Below, one piece after another: positions 54,601 to 64,000 of a DNA stretch of 64,000 nucleotides. The translations under genes and the position numbers were made by a program. Numbering within the stretch: the first letter of the stretch is position 1; each line of letters begins with the position of its first letter. Origin of the DNA: JANQPX01 sp965222015. GTDB lineage: Bacteria > Pseudomonadota > Alphaproteobacteria > Geminicoccales > Geminicoccaceae. Where the stretch lies: assembly GCA_965222015.1 (NCBI GenBank), contig CBDCTL010000017.1:1-64000 (forward strand), in the 5' to 3' direction. The notes below the pieces were generated by a model that saw nothing but the letters and a program-made list of their open reading frames with translations, searched no databases and was not told the DNA's origin.

Positions 54601-55147
54601 CGAGATCGAGCACGTCCTGAATGTCCGCAGGCGTCAGCACCGGGATTTCGGCGTCGGCGAAGGCGAATTCGCTCTGGCTCGGTATAGAGGAGGATTTGGC
54701 GAGCGGATCGTCGCCCGCGATCGCCAGCACGCCGCCCAGGCGCCAGGTGCCAGCCATGTTGGCGTGCCTGAAGACATCGCCCGATCGGTCCACCCCCGGC
54801 GCCTTGCCGTACCAGATGCCGAACACGCCGTCCGTACGTGCGCCCGGGTGAAGATTGACCTGCTGGCTGCCGAACACCGCGGTCGCGGCGAGGTCTTCGT
54901 TGACGCCCGGCTGAACGTGAACGTCGTGCTCGTCGAGGATAGCGCGCGCCGCGGCAAGACGCTGGTCGAAGCCGCCGAGCGGTGAGCCGCGATAGCCCGA
55001 GACATAACCCGCCGTCTTCAGCCCGGCCCGTCGATCGCGCCGGATCTGCTCGATCGGCAGACGCACCAGCGCATCGATGCCGCTGACCAGAATTCGGCCG
55101 GATTCCGCGGTATATCTCTCGTCAAGCGATGGCCTTCCGGATGTCAC
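51644..55147 (-). CDS. Indolepyruvate ferredoxin oxidoreductase, fused IorA-IorB type
   Basis: 1167 residues, a fusion of the IorA (TPP-binding) and IorB (gamma) parts. The TPP region GDGTYHHSGLLAIRAA and the NDAVAMTGGQ motif are present, with a ferredoxin-like iron-sulfur segment (RVCEGCGDCSRQSHC). It oxidises aryl pyruvates from aromatic amino acids to acyl-CoA. No separate ferredoxin gene is adjacent. The divergent Lrp-type gene is its likely regulator. Confidence 0.92.
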   Translation of the reverse strand: MTSGRPSLDERYTAESGRILVSGIDALVRLPIEQIRRDRRAGLKTAGYVSGYRGSPLGGFDQRLAAARAILDEHDVHVQPGVNEDLAATAVFGSQQVNLHPGARTDGVFGIWYGKAPGVDRSGDVFRHANMAGTWRLGGVLAIAGDDPLAKSSSIPSQSEFAFADAEIPVLTPADIQDVLDLGLHGLALSRCSGLWVGMIALADVMDGSATIEVDPDRLIMRMPPEEGAPRHITLDRLQLQNRLQAEAHLRTERLPAALRYARRNPLNAVVADSLRPRFGIVASGKSWSATLAALDLLGLDLRDADRLGLRLMKVGMPWPLEPEGMRAFASGLETVLVVEAKRPLIEIQFKDQLYNLPADRRPSIVGKRDGSGASLLSDIGDLDAPAIASALIGLLPKGDERAALARRLAHIVDQQERARLLASSTARPPHFCSGCPHSRSTRVPDGSRAMAGIGCHIMTQWLGGEAAGRGPAEGYSQMGGEGAAWLGQMPFTETPHVFVNLGDGTYHHSGLLAIRAAVAASARITYKILYNDAVAMTGGQAVDGPISVERIAAQVRAEGVSRTVVVSERPERFRKGSLPADVGLFDRADLASVQKELRGVEGVSVLIFDQTCAAEKRRRRKRGIAPTPAKRVFINERVCEGCGDCSRQSHCLSIEPVETAFGTKRRIDQSSCNQDLSCVDGFCPSFVEVEGGDRPKRAAPIERILRAVATLPMPDAPGTAASANVVLAGIGGTGVTTLSAVLAKAAHLDGRAVRSMDMTGLAQKGGAVLSHLRFGPANHALGGAGMLPGAADLVIGCDPLVTAGPGCLELCSPERTTVVTDQAVSPTGRFALFQEAPPSADDLTARMRRMAGPVHAVEAGGLAEAWFGDRIFANMMLAGAAFQLSTLPLSLASIEAALDLNGVATEQNKAAFHAGRVLVASPGLLAPGDERRGTGIDEDLDGLIERLSKELIAYQNAGLAERFRSLVAGVRLADAGISHSENRLTRAVARNLFKLMAYKDEYEVARLHSDPAFHAKLKEEFGETARLSIRLAPPLLAPVDPAIGRPRKMSLGPWIFPLLRLLARLKGLRGTPFDPFGRTEERRRERQAIDEYRRLLARMLPSLADHNYETAVALASMPEEITGFGPVKAARFEAARVREEALLASFESLPESTCAGDETFWPIAAE

Positions 55148-55266
55148 CGTCGTCCTCCCCTGACTGGTCTCCCTCGCAATCTCCTGAAGGAAAAGAATAG
55201 GCCAGACAGCGGGGAAAAATTTGTCTTCCTTTCATGAATTTCGGGTATTATCGCAAGGATCTTCCT

Positions 55267-55761
55267 GTGATCGGGGTCAAGTTGGAAAAAATAGATCGAA
55301 TCGACCTTCGTATCCTGGATCAGCTGCAGCAGGACAGCAGCCTGTCCATGGCCGAGCTTGCGGAGCGGGTGGGGCTGTCCACCTCACCCTGCTGGCGGCG
55401 GGTGCGGCGGATGCAGGAGAGCGGGCTGATCAAGGGCCAGACGGCCCAGCTCGAGCGCAACAGCCTCGGGCTCGGCTTCGTCGTCTATGCTTTCATCAAG
55501 CTGACCGCACCGACCCGGGATGCGCTGGGCAGGTTCGAGGCGATCATGCGCAACTGGTCGGAAGTCGTGCTCTGCGAATGCATGACCGGCGCCGCCGACT
55601 ACCTGATCAAGGTCGTGACCACCGACGTTCAGGGCTATGACCGCTTCTTGCGGGACAGGCTGCTCGCCACCGGCATGGTGGCGGACGTGCAGTCCCGCAT
55701 CGTCGTCCACACCGTCAAGGACACGACCCGGCTGCCGTTGCCCGAACCGCCGGACGAGTGA
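55267..55761 (+). CDS. Lrp/AsnC-family transcriptional regulator
   Basis: 164 residues from GTG 55267, which follows AAGGA by eight bases (an ATG at 55234 would add eleven). Helix-turn-helix: ILDQLQQDSSLSMAELAERVGLSTSPCWRRVRRM, then the RAM ligand domain. Responds to amino acids in this family. It is divergent from the indolepyruvate oxidoreductase gene, so regulation of amino-acid catabolism is likely. Confidence 0.9.
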   Translation: MIGVKLEKIDRIDLRILDQLQQDSSLSMAELAERVGLSTSPCWRRVRRMQESGLIKGQTAQLERNSLGLGFVVYAFIKLTAPTRDALGRFEAIMRNWSEVVLCECMTGAADYLIKVVTTDVQGYDRFLRDRLLATGMVADVQSRIVVHTVKDTTRLPLPEPPDE

Positions 55762-55768
55762 CCGTGTG

Positions 55769-56665
55769 TCAGACCCGCGCCGGCTTCGCTTCGGCGACCT
55801 TCTGCCCGCGCTCGCGGTGGAAGGCGTAGAGCCCGGTCAGGACGACGATCCCGCTGCCGGCCAGGGTGAGAAGGTCCGGAACGTCGCCGAACACCACGAA
55901 GCCCAGAATGATCGCCCAGATCAGGACGGTGTAGCGGAAGGGCGAGATGAAGCTGATATCGCCGACACGCATGGTCATCACCCCGAACAAATAGCCGAAC
56001 AGGACGAAGACCGCGGCGAGCGCCAGCATCGCGACCTGGCCGAGCGTCACCGGCTGCCAGCTGTCGAGCAGCATGGCGCCGCCAGCCATCGTCATCACCG
56101 AGACCGACGAAACCACCGTGACGAACAGCGACGGCGCGTCCGCCGGCAGGCGCCTGGTCACCAGATCGCGCAGCACGAAGAAGACCACCGCGAAGAGCGC
56201 GTAGATCGAATAGATCGTGAAGCCGTCGGATCCCGGCCGCACGATCAGCATCACGCCTAGAAAGCCGACCAGGATCGCCGCGTAGCGCCGCCAGCCCACC
56301 GGTTCGCCGAGAAAAACCGCCGCCCCCAGGGTGACGGCGAGCGGGCTCACCTGAAGGATCGCCGTGGCGTTGGCGATCGGCATGTTGAATAGCGCCGTGA
56401 TGAAACAGACCGTGGCTCCGATCTCGCCGATCACCCGAAGGCCGATGATTCCCGCCGTCGACCTGGAGGGGCGATACCAGAGAGCCCGGCGATGCCAGGC
56501 GAAGGCCCCAATCAGCAGGGAGGCGACCAGGCCGCGGATGAAAATCGCCTGAAACATCGGCAAGTCGGCCGAAACGGCCTTCATCGCGGTATCGTTCAGC
56601 ACGAACCCCGCCATGCTCAGCATCATGTAAACGGCGCCCTGAACGTTGTTCGAAAGCGCGTTCAC
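55769..56665 (-). CDS. EamA/DMT-superfamily transporter
   Basis: 298 residues from a GTG at 56665 (NALSNNVQGAVYMML). About ten predicted membrane helices in two EamA repeats. Such proteins export amino acids or other small metabolites. Codon use is normal for the window. A longer in-frame form to 57025 is unsupported. The stop lies eight bases from the end of the Lrp gene on the other strand. Confidence 0.85.
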   Translation of the reverse strand: MNALSNNVQGAVYMMLSMAGFVLNDTAMKAVSADLPMFQAIFIRGLVASLLIGAFAWHRRALWYRPSRSTAGIIGLRVIGEIGATVCFITALFNMPIANATAILQVSPLAVTLGAAVFLGEPVGWRRYAAILVGFLGVMLIVRPGSDGFTIYSIYALFAVVFFVLRDLVTRRLPADAPSLFVTVVSSVSVMTMAGGAMLLDSWQPVTLGQVAMLALAAVFVLFGYLFGVMTMRVGDISFISPFRYTVLIWAIILGFVVFGDVPDLLTLAGSGIVVLTGLYAFHRERGQKVAEAKPARV

Positions 56666-57060
56666 CCTGAGCCGCCCGACGCGGCGGCCGTAGCTCCGAT
56701 TCCCATCGCAGATGCGTCCTTCCGATTCATCCCGCCGGCCGTCGCTCAGTATCGTCGATGAATGCCGATTATTCTGCCATAGCGAGAGGTTTTTTTCTTC
56801 GATTCGTTGAAATGAATATGATCCTATACTGTGATGCGAGCCTTCCGGCTTGAAAACTCGGCGCGGCCGAGGGCGTGGACTTGCCTGAGCGGGCGGCGGC
56901 CTCCGAACTCTCTTGGGGATAATGGCGTTCGAGGGCGTGCCGCCGAAATCTGAGACCCGCGACGGTCCCCGCGATCTCCGCAGCAGCATTGCCTGCCCCC
57001 ACCGTCTCCGCCTAGGCTGGAACACGTCAATGGTCCAGGCCGCGCCTGGGGGGAGGGGTG
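56666..57060. other. Intergenic stretch
   Basis: About 395 nt between the divergent EamA and Rieske oxygenase genes. No gene is recognised. GGGAGGGG at its right end is the ribosome binding site of the oxygenase. Confidence 0.4.
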
Positions 57061-58089
57061 ATGGAGTATGTCAGGAATGCCTGGTACGTGGCGGGCTGGT
57101 CCGGGGATTTCGACCGCTCGCTGAAGCCGCTGACCATGCTGGAGCAGGGCGTCGTCTGCTATCGCACCGAAGCGGGCGAGGTGATCGCTCTCGAGGACCG
57201 CTGCCCGCACCGCTATCTGCCGCTCTCCAAAGGGCGGCTGCTCGGCGACGACCTGCAGTGCGGCTATCACGGCATGACCTTCGGGCCGGACGGCCGCTGC
57301 GTGCGCGTGCCGGGCCAGGACAATCTGCCGTCGTCGGCCCATGTGCATCGCTATCCCACCCATGAGCGCCACGGCATCGTCTGGGTCTGGATGGGCGAGG
57401 CGGACCGGGCCGATCCAGGCCTGGTCTACGACATGCCGGAATTCGAGGCCAAGGGCTGGGCGGTCCATTACGGCGACCATCTGCAGATCGGCTCGCATTT
57501 TCTGAACGTCGCCGAGAATCTCTGCGATCCCGCCCATGTCAGCTTCGTCCATCCGACGACCCTCGGCAATGCCGCGAGCGAGGACGTGCCGATCCGCGTC
57601 GAGCGCCAGGGCGATGTCGTGGTCACCAGCCGCTGGATCAGGGGTGCCGAGCCCGTCGGCTTCTTCAAGGCGTTCGGCAATTTCGAGGGCGTGGTCGACC
57701 GCTGGCACTATTATTACCTGCACCCGCCCTGCACCTCGGTCATCGATTTCGGGAGCTCGAGCGAGCTCGGGCTCGACGAAGACCAGCGCGACAGGGGCAT
57801 GCGCATTTTCGCGCTGCATTTCCTCACCCCCGTCGACGCCACCACCACCGTCGACCACTGGATGCACATCAGAAACGCCGCGACCGACGAGGACGGCGCC
57901 GGCGATCGCATGAACGAGCTCTTCCGCATCGCGTTCGCCGAGGACAAGGAGGTTCTGGAGGCGATCCAGGCCGAAGAGCTGAAATCGCCGGCGCGAAAGC
58001 CGCTCAGGATCGCGATCGACCGCGGACCGAACATGTACCGTCGGATCGTCGCCGACATGGTGGCCGAGGAGAGCGGGAACCGCCCGTAG
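57061..58089 (+). CDS. Rieske-type aromatic oxygenase (vanillate demethylase-like)
   Basis: 342 residues from ATG 57061 (a GTG three bases upstream is possible). Rieske [2Fe-2S] motifs CPHR and CGYHG with 16-18 residues between, and a mononuclear iron site in ENLCDPAHVSFVH. The single-component alpha subunit resembles VanA and other monooxygenases that demethylate or hydroxylate aromatic acids. No reductase (VanB) gene is adjacent. Confidence 0.85.
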   Translation: MEYVRNAWYVAGWSGDFDRSLKPLTMLEQGVVCYRTEAGEVIALEDRCPHRYLPLSKGRLLGDDLQCGYHGMTFGPDGRCVRVPGQDNLPSSAHVHRYPTHERHGIVWVWMGEADRADPGLVYDMPEFEAKGWAVHYGDHLQIGSHFLNVAENLCDPAHVSFVHPTTLGNAASEDVPIRVERQGDVVVTSRWIRGAEPVGFFKAFGNFEGVVDRWHYYYLHPPCTSVIDFGSSSELGLDEDQRDRGMRIFALHFLTPVDATTTVDHWMHIRNAATDEDGAGDRMNELFRIAFAEDKEVLEAIQAEELKSPARKPLRIAIDRGPNMYRRIVADMVAEESGNRP

Positions 58090-58233
58090 CTCCGGGGAGA
58101 CGTCAGGCAGGCCAACCCGGCGCCAAGAACGAAAGGCATCGAACCGAGCCCCCGATAGCGCCGCGCTCTCCTAACCGAGCTGCGGCCCCCGTCTTCCAGG
58201 CTCTCTACAAGTCCGGCCACCCCCGTCGGGGGG

Positions 58234-58309
58234 TGGTGGGCCCGGCAGGATTCGAACCTGCGACAACACCGTTATGAGCGGCGCGTTCTGACCACTGAAC
58301 TACGGGCCC
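58234..58309 (-). tRNA. tRNA with CAU anticodon, probably tRNA-Ile2
   Basis: Folds as a full cloverleaf on the minus strand: acceptor GGGCCCG, D arm with TTCAGTGGTCAGAAC, anticodon loop CTCATAA (CAU), T arm GGTTCGAATCC and genomic CCA. A GGGCCC acceptor is typical of tRNA-Ile2, whose CAU wobble base is modified to lysidine, more than of elongator tRNA-Met. A strong hairpin lies just beyond the 3' end. Confidence 0.85.
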
Positions 58310-58393
58310 CCGCCACCGGCGGACGGCGGATTTGTCCTTATAGCGATTGGACGGATCGAGTCCAGCCGGCGAACGCCGGCCTGCGTCGGCCCA

Positions 58394-59575
58394 TCAATCC
58401 TTGACGAACAGCTTTCGCGGATAGTCGCAGAACGGCTCGCCGCCCGTCGGCGTCACGCGAAAACTCTCGGTGATCTCGAGGCCCCAGTCCTCCTGCCAGA
58501 TGGCGGGGATGAAATGAAAGGTCATGTTTTCCTCGAGCACGGTGTGGTCACCCTGGCGGATGCTCATGGTGCGTTCGCCCCAGTCCGGCGGGTAGCTGAG
58601 GCCGATCGGATAGCCGCAGCGGGTCTCCTTTTCGATGCCATGGCGATTGATCACGGCGCGCCAGGCGGCTTCGACCTCATGGCAGGTAGCGCCCGGCTTC
58701 GCCGCCTCCAGCGCTGCGGCGATGCCTTCGATCACGGCTTTTTCGGCGTCCAGGAACTTTTGCGGCGGCTCCCCGAGATAGATGGTCCGACACATCGGAC
58801 AGTGATAGCGGCGATGGCAGCCCGCCATCTCGAAGAACGTCCCCTCATCCGCCTTGAACGGGCGCTCGTCCCAGGTGAGATGCGCGGCCGAAGCGTCGAC
58901 GCCGGACGGCACCAGCGGCACGATCGCGGGGTAGTCGCCGCCATGCCCGTCGGCGCCCATAATCGCCGTCTGGTAGATGGCGGCGACCAGCTGATTTTTG
59001 GGCAGGCCGGGTTCGATCAGCTCGTAGGCCTTGGCGTGCATCGCCTCGATGATGCGGGCGGCGCGGGCGATGTAGTCGAGTTCGGTCGGCGACTTGACCG
59101 CGCGCTGCCAGTTCACCAGGCCGGTCGAATCCTTGAAGGTCGCGTTCGGCAGATGCTTCCAGAGCGAAGCGAACGCCGCGGCCGAAAAATAATAATTGTC
59201 CATCTCGACGCCGATGCTCTTCTTGTCCCAGCCCCAGGACGTCAGGAGATCGGAGAGAAAGTCCAAGGGATGGCGCTCGGTCGACTGCACGTAATGGTCG
59301 GGATAGTCGATGATCCGATCGCGATCCATGAAGACGGTGCGCTTGGCGCCCGGCGCGTCCTGGCCCCGGCCGAACCAGATCGGCTCGCCGTCCAGGGACA
59401 GCAGAACCGCCTGATGGACGTAGAAGGACCAGCCGTCATAACCGGTCAGCCAGGCCATGTTCGAAGGATCGGTGACGATCAGAAGCTCGACGCCGTAACT
59501 CTCCATGGCCGCTCGCGTTTTCGCGATACGGTCATGATACTCCTCGCGCGTGAAATGCAGGACGATATCGGTCAC
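58394..59575 (-). CDS. doeA: Ectoine hydrolase-like M24 metalloprotein (DoeA)
   Basis: 393 residues from a GTG at 59575. Peptidase M24 (creatinase-type) fold. Opening FTREEYHDRIAKTRAAMESYG, then DPSNMAWLTGYDGWSFYVHQ and FGRGQDAPGAKRT match ectoine hydrolase DoeA/EutD. It would open the ectoine ring to N-acetyl-diaminobutyrate. The remaining doe genes are not in the window, so this copy appears to be alone. Confidence 0.82.
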   Translation of the reverse strand: MTDIVLHFTREEYHDRIAKTRAAMESYGVELLIVTDPSNMAWLTGYDGWSFYVHQAVLLSLDGEPIWFGRGQDAPGAKRTVFMDRDRIIDYPDHYVQSTERHPLDFLSDLLTSWGWDKKSIGVEMDNYYFSAAAFASLWKHLPNATFKDSTGLVNWQRAVKSPTELDYIARAARIIEAMHAKAYELIEPGLPKNQLVAAIYQTAIMGADGHGGDYPAIVPLVPSGVDASAAHLTWDERPFKADEGTFFEMAGCHRRYHCPMCRTIYLGEPPQKFLDAEKAVIEGIAAALEAAKPGATCHEVEAAWRAVINRHGIEKETRCGYPIGLSYPPDWGERTMSIRQGDHTVLEENMTFHFIPAIWQEDWGLEITESFRVTPTGGEPFCDYPRKLFVKD

Positions 59576-60353
59576 CCGTTCTTTCCCCTCGTCAAATCGG
59601 CGGTCGGCGCCCGGAGAGTAGCGAATTGCGTGGGATGTGCCAGTCTTCGCCGCGCATTTTACCGAAGTGCGACGATGGCGAGCCGCCGTCTCCGCGCGCC
59701 AAAAGACGTCTGAAGGCGCTTCCGACCTCGACCGAAGCCGACGTCGGGGCGGCCGAAGACGTCCGTCCGCAATCCCTCGAAAGGGCCGCTCACGGTTCAC
59801 CTTCGTGGTGATCAGACAGGGTCGGACACCCAAAAGACGCGATTCCGCCCGGAAAAACAGATGGTGCGGCCAGCATGGCCGCGGGCAGGCTTGCAGACGA
59901 GTTTTCAAACAGTGGAAAAATGTTTGACCTTGCGCGGAAAAGTCGCCTAATGTTCTGGCGTTGGGGTCAACGTTCATCCGGCGGATCTCGGGGAGGCCGG
60001 TCGCTGAGTTGGCGGAAGCAACGCCACGAAAAGCGATCGATTGCTGTGACAAACGGCGAAGGCCGCTTGGTCTGAATATCGCGCGAAAGGCGAACACGTC
60101 ATCGCGGTGTGCAGGCCAGGTGAAGACGCCTTTCACCGAAAAAACGCGAGGTTGGGAAGCGCGGACAATCCGATGGATCACGCTTCCGATTGCCGGCCCG
60201 TCAGGGGCCGGTCTTGCTTTGTTGGCCCATATTTCCTTATCGTCGACAGATGTCAGCCGGTTGTGGTGCATGCCGGCGACAGGAAGGCGCCATGACGCCG
60301 AAACGCGATGTCCCGAATGGCGGGAACGCCGCCCTGACGATCGAGATGGTCAC
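59576..60353. other. Intergenic stretch, no gene recognised
   Basis: About 780 nt between doeA and the MFS gene. Open frames on the plus strand near 59637-59927 and 59961 onward have poor codon bias and no recognisable products. It may hold regulatory sites or remnants of a lost gene. Confidence 0.4.
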
Positions 60354-61628
60354 ATGAGCCAGAGGACCGCCAGCGGGACGAGGAGCGGGCCGTTCGTCGT
60401 CTTCATGACGGTGCTGCTGCCGTTTGCCGTCGGCTATTTTCTCTCCCAGCTTTATCGCTCCGTGAACGCGGTGGTCGGCCCGGACTTGGCGCGCGACGTG
60501 GGGCTGAGTGCCGCCGAGCTCGGTTTTCTGACATCCGCCTATCTGCTCGCTTTCGCGCTGTTTCAGCTGCCGCTCGGCGTGCTGCTCGACAGTTACGGAC
60601 CGAGGCGCGTGCAGGGCGCCCTGATCGCGCTGGCAGGTCTAGGATCGCTTGCCTTCGCATTCGGCGAGAGCTTCCTTACGCTCACCCTGGCGCGCGCGCT
60701 GATCGGCCTCGGTTTCGCCGGCGGTCTGATGAGCGGCTTCAAGGCGGTGGTGCTCTGGGTGCCGGAAAAACGCCGTGCGCTCGCCAACGCCGTCGTCATG
60801 TCCTTCGGCGCGCTCGGCATCATCGTCGCCACCCAGCCGGTCGACTTCAGCGTGCAGGCTTTCGGCTGGCGAAACGTGTTCGTCGGCCTCTCGCTGATCA
60901 CCTTCGCCGTGGCGATGATGATCCTGTTGGTCGTGCCGGAAAAACCGACCTCGCCGACCGGCGGCGGCCTCCGGGCGCAGATCAGGGCGATCGGCGGCAT
61001 CGTCGGTGACCCGGCGTTCTGGCGTCTTGCACCGCTTCTCGCCGCGACCGCGGGCGCCCACATCGCGATCCAGTCGCTCTGGGCCGGCCCCTGGTTCCGT
61101 GACGTCGCCGGCATGGACAGGGGCGCGGTCGCGACCCATCTCCTGCTGGTCGCCGCCGCCTTCATGGTCGGCATCCTCCTGAGCGGTGCCGTGGCCGACT
61201 GGTTTCAGCGCCGGGGTGTCCACATCCTGACCGTGATGAACGGCTTTCTCGTGGCCTTTCTGGTCACCGAAGCCCTGATCATCTTTCCGGTTCCGGGGCT
61301 CACTTTGCCGGCCTGGCTGGTCTTCGGCATGACCGGCCAGGTGGCGATCCTCGCCTATCCCTGGCTCTCCTCTTATTACGGCGCCGCTTTGTCGGGGCGC
61401 GCGAACACGGCGATGAACCTTTTAATCTTCGCGAGCGCATTCGGCACGCAATATGCGATCGGCGAAATCATCGACCTGTTCCCGTCGACCGTAGCGGGCG
61501 GCTACGACCCGAGGGGCTATCAGTTCGGCTTCGGCGCCTGCCTTGCCGTTCAGCTGATCGGCTTCGTCTGGTACGCGACGGGCTTTCGACGATTGCGCGA
61601 CGCCCCGCTGGCGAAACCCGCCCGCTGA
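60354..61628 (+). CDS. MFS transporter
   Basis: 424 residues from ATG 60354, twelve predicted helices. The segment LGVLLDSYGPRRVQG is the MFS motif A between helices 2 and 3. Likely exporter or importer of a small organic compound. No clear subfamily. The proximity of doeA and an aromatic oxygenase does not reveal its substrate. Confidence 0.88.
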   Translation: MSQRTASGTRSGPFVVFMTVLLPFAVGYFLSQLYRSVNAVVGPDLARDVGLSAAELGFLTSAYLLAFALFQLPLGVLLDSYGPRRVQGALIALAGLGSLAFAFGESFLTLTLARALIGLGFAGGLMSGFKAVVLWVPEKRRALANAVVMSFGALGIIVATQPVDFSVQAFGWRNVFVGLSLITFAVAMMILLVVPEKPTSPTGGGLRAQIRAIGGIVGDPAFWRLAPLLAATAGAHIAIQSLWAGPWFRDVAGMDRGAVATHLLLVAAAFMVGILLSGAVADWFQRRGVHILTVMNGFLVAFLVTEALIIFPVPGLTLPAWLVFGMTGQVAILAYPWLSSYYGAALSGRANTAMNLLIFASAFGTQYAIGEIIDLFPSTVAGGYDPRGYQFGFGACLAVQLIGFVWYATGFRRLRDAPLAKPAR

Positions 61629-61799
61629 CCATCGCATCCGACCCGGCGCAGCCCGGCATCGGTGTCGGCCGTACCGGGCTGTCGTAAACACGGCTACTTT
61701 GCTAACGGGCGCTTGCGGCCCCGTTCGCGGTCGCTATACTCCCGCCGCAAAACCGGGAAAAAGCCGGCCCGACTTCGTCGCCGAAGGATTGAAGCGCCC

Positions 61800-63623
<1,824 letters not shown>

Positions 63624-63651
63624 GCCGAGGGCGCCTGTCGGCCGTGGTTCA

Positions 63652-64000
63652 TCAGTCTGCGACGTCGCGCAGCGAGCGGGCCTGCGCGATCCCTTCTTCG
63701 GCCAGACGGCCCAGGAGGGCAGCGACGTCAATGTTCTCCGCCGCGTTCACGATCCAGATCGCCGAGGCAACCCCGAGAGTCGCGAGCGCGAAACCGGCGC
63801 TTCGGAAGATGAGGTGACGCCATCGATAATCGTTCGGCTGCAGCGCGAACAGACCATCGGTGATCAGGCCGGCGGTCAGGAAGACGAGCGGCAAAGTGGG
63901 CGTCAGCAGCAGGGTGGAGAGCCAGAGCCCCTCGCCCAGGGGCTGGCCGACCGCGTGCGCGATCATCGGTTCGAGATCGAGGGCCGATCGGCCGGCGCGC
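63652..64000 (-). CDS. Hypothetical membrane protein (may continue past the window)
   Basis: At least 104 residues from an internal ATG at 63966, but the frame stays open to the window end (RAGRSALDLEP...), so the true start may lie outside. Two hydrophobic segments (LLLTPTLPLVFLTAGLITDG, RSAGFALATLGVASAIWIV). No family recognised. Convergent with glmS. Confidence 0.6.
   Translation of the reverse strand, partial: RAGRSALDLEPMIAHAVGQPLGEGLWLSTLLLTPTLPLVFLTAGLITDGLFALQPNDYRWRHLIFRSAGFALATLGVASAIWIVNAAENIDVAALLGRLAEEGIAQARSLRDVAD

Noticed and set aside
59637..59927. Possible 96-residue gene in the gap after doeA
   Set aside because: Arg-rich product with no domain, poor start context and atypical composition. 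Treated as noncoding.

Overview
The window is high-GC alphaproteobacterial DNA. The best evidence is the chromosomal block at 40.6-47.8 kb (MerR regulator, ihfA, fabH, plsX, rpmF, YceD/DUF177, a CBP3-type cytochrome bc1 chaperone, bamE, an epimerase, rnd), an arrangement typical of Alphaproteobacteria. I cannot name the genus from sequence alone. Three regions are distinct: a catabolic island (0-12 kb), a conjugative type IV secretion island (12-40.5 kb) and ordinary chromosome (40.5-64 kb).

Region 1 (1-11.9 kb) is a catabolic cluster. It holds an enolase-superfamily dehydratase/racemase, an acyl-CoA transferase, a MaoC-type hydratase, an uncharacterised gene, a LacI-family regulator, a complete TctC-TctB-TctA tripartite tricarboxylate transporter and an AroE-type dehydrogenase. 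Two near-identical LacI-type operators (3273 and 5832) tie the divergent enzyme operons and the transporter operon to the regulator. The cluster looks broken. Four genes carry one or two single-base insertions, five in all, and aroE is split by an IS630 element with an internally deleted IS110/IS1111-type element nested at its right end. Removing both elements restores the aroE frame exactly at one TA dinucleotide.

Region 2 (12.1-40.5 kb) begins with a 50-nt 3' fragment of an initiator tRNA-Met, probably an attachment-site scar, and ends at an intact tRNA-Pro. It encodes an essentially complete F-type (MPF-F) mating apparatus in two operons. Operon 1 is traL-E-K-B-V-F-H-G. Operon 2 is pilin-dsbC-like-traC-trbI-S26 peptidase-trbC/traW fusion-traU-traN. 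Most junctions are ATGA stop/start overlaps. Upstream of operon 1 lie a lytic transglycosylase and a pair of genes that read as FlhD- and FlhC-like activators, comparable to SetCD of SXT and AcaCD of IncA/C plasmids. A 41-bp sequence with 7-bp inverted arms occurs twice, differing at one base, 56 and 52 bp before the first genes of the two operons. I infer that it is the binding site of the FlhDC-like activator, which would switch on both tra operons together. TraV is fused to an OmpA-like domain. No relaxase, coupling protein or integrase is visible in the window. The right part of the island (35-40.5 kb) holds an IS200-type element between 20-bp direct repeats, a group II intron with its maturase, a secreted nuclease and several small genes.

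Region 3 (40.5-64 kb) is housekeeping and metabolism: fatty acid initiation, ribosomal protein L32, bc1 assembly, outer-membrane assembly, RNase D, aspartyl-tRNA synthetase, UDP-glucuronate decarboxylase, a fused indolepyruvate ferredoxin oxidoreductase with a divergent Lrp-type regulator, an EamA exporter, a Rieske oxygenase, a tRNA with a CAU anticodon (probably tRNA-Ile2), an ectoine-hydrolase-like M24 enzyme, an MFS transporter and glmS.
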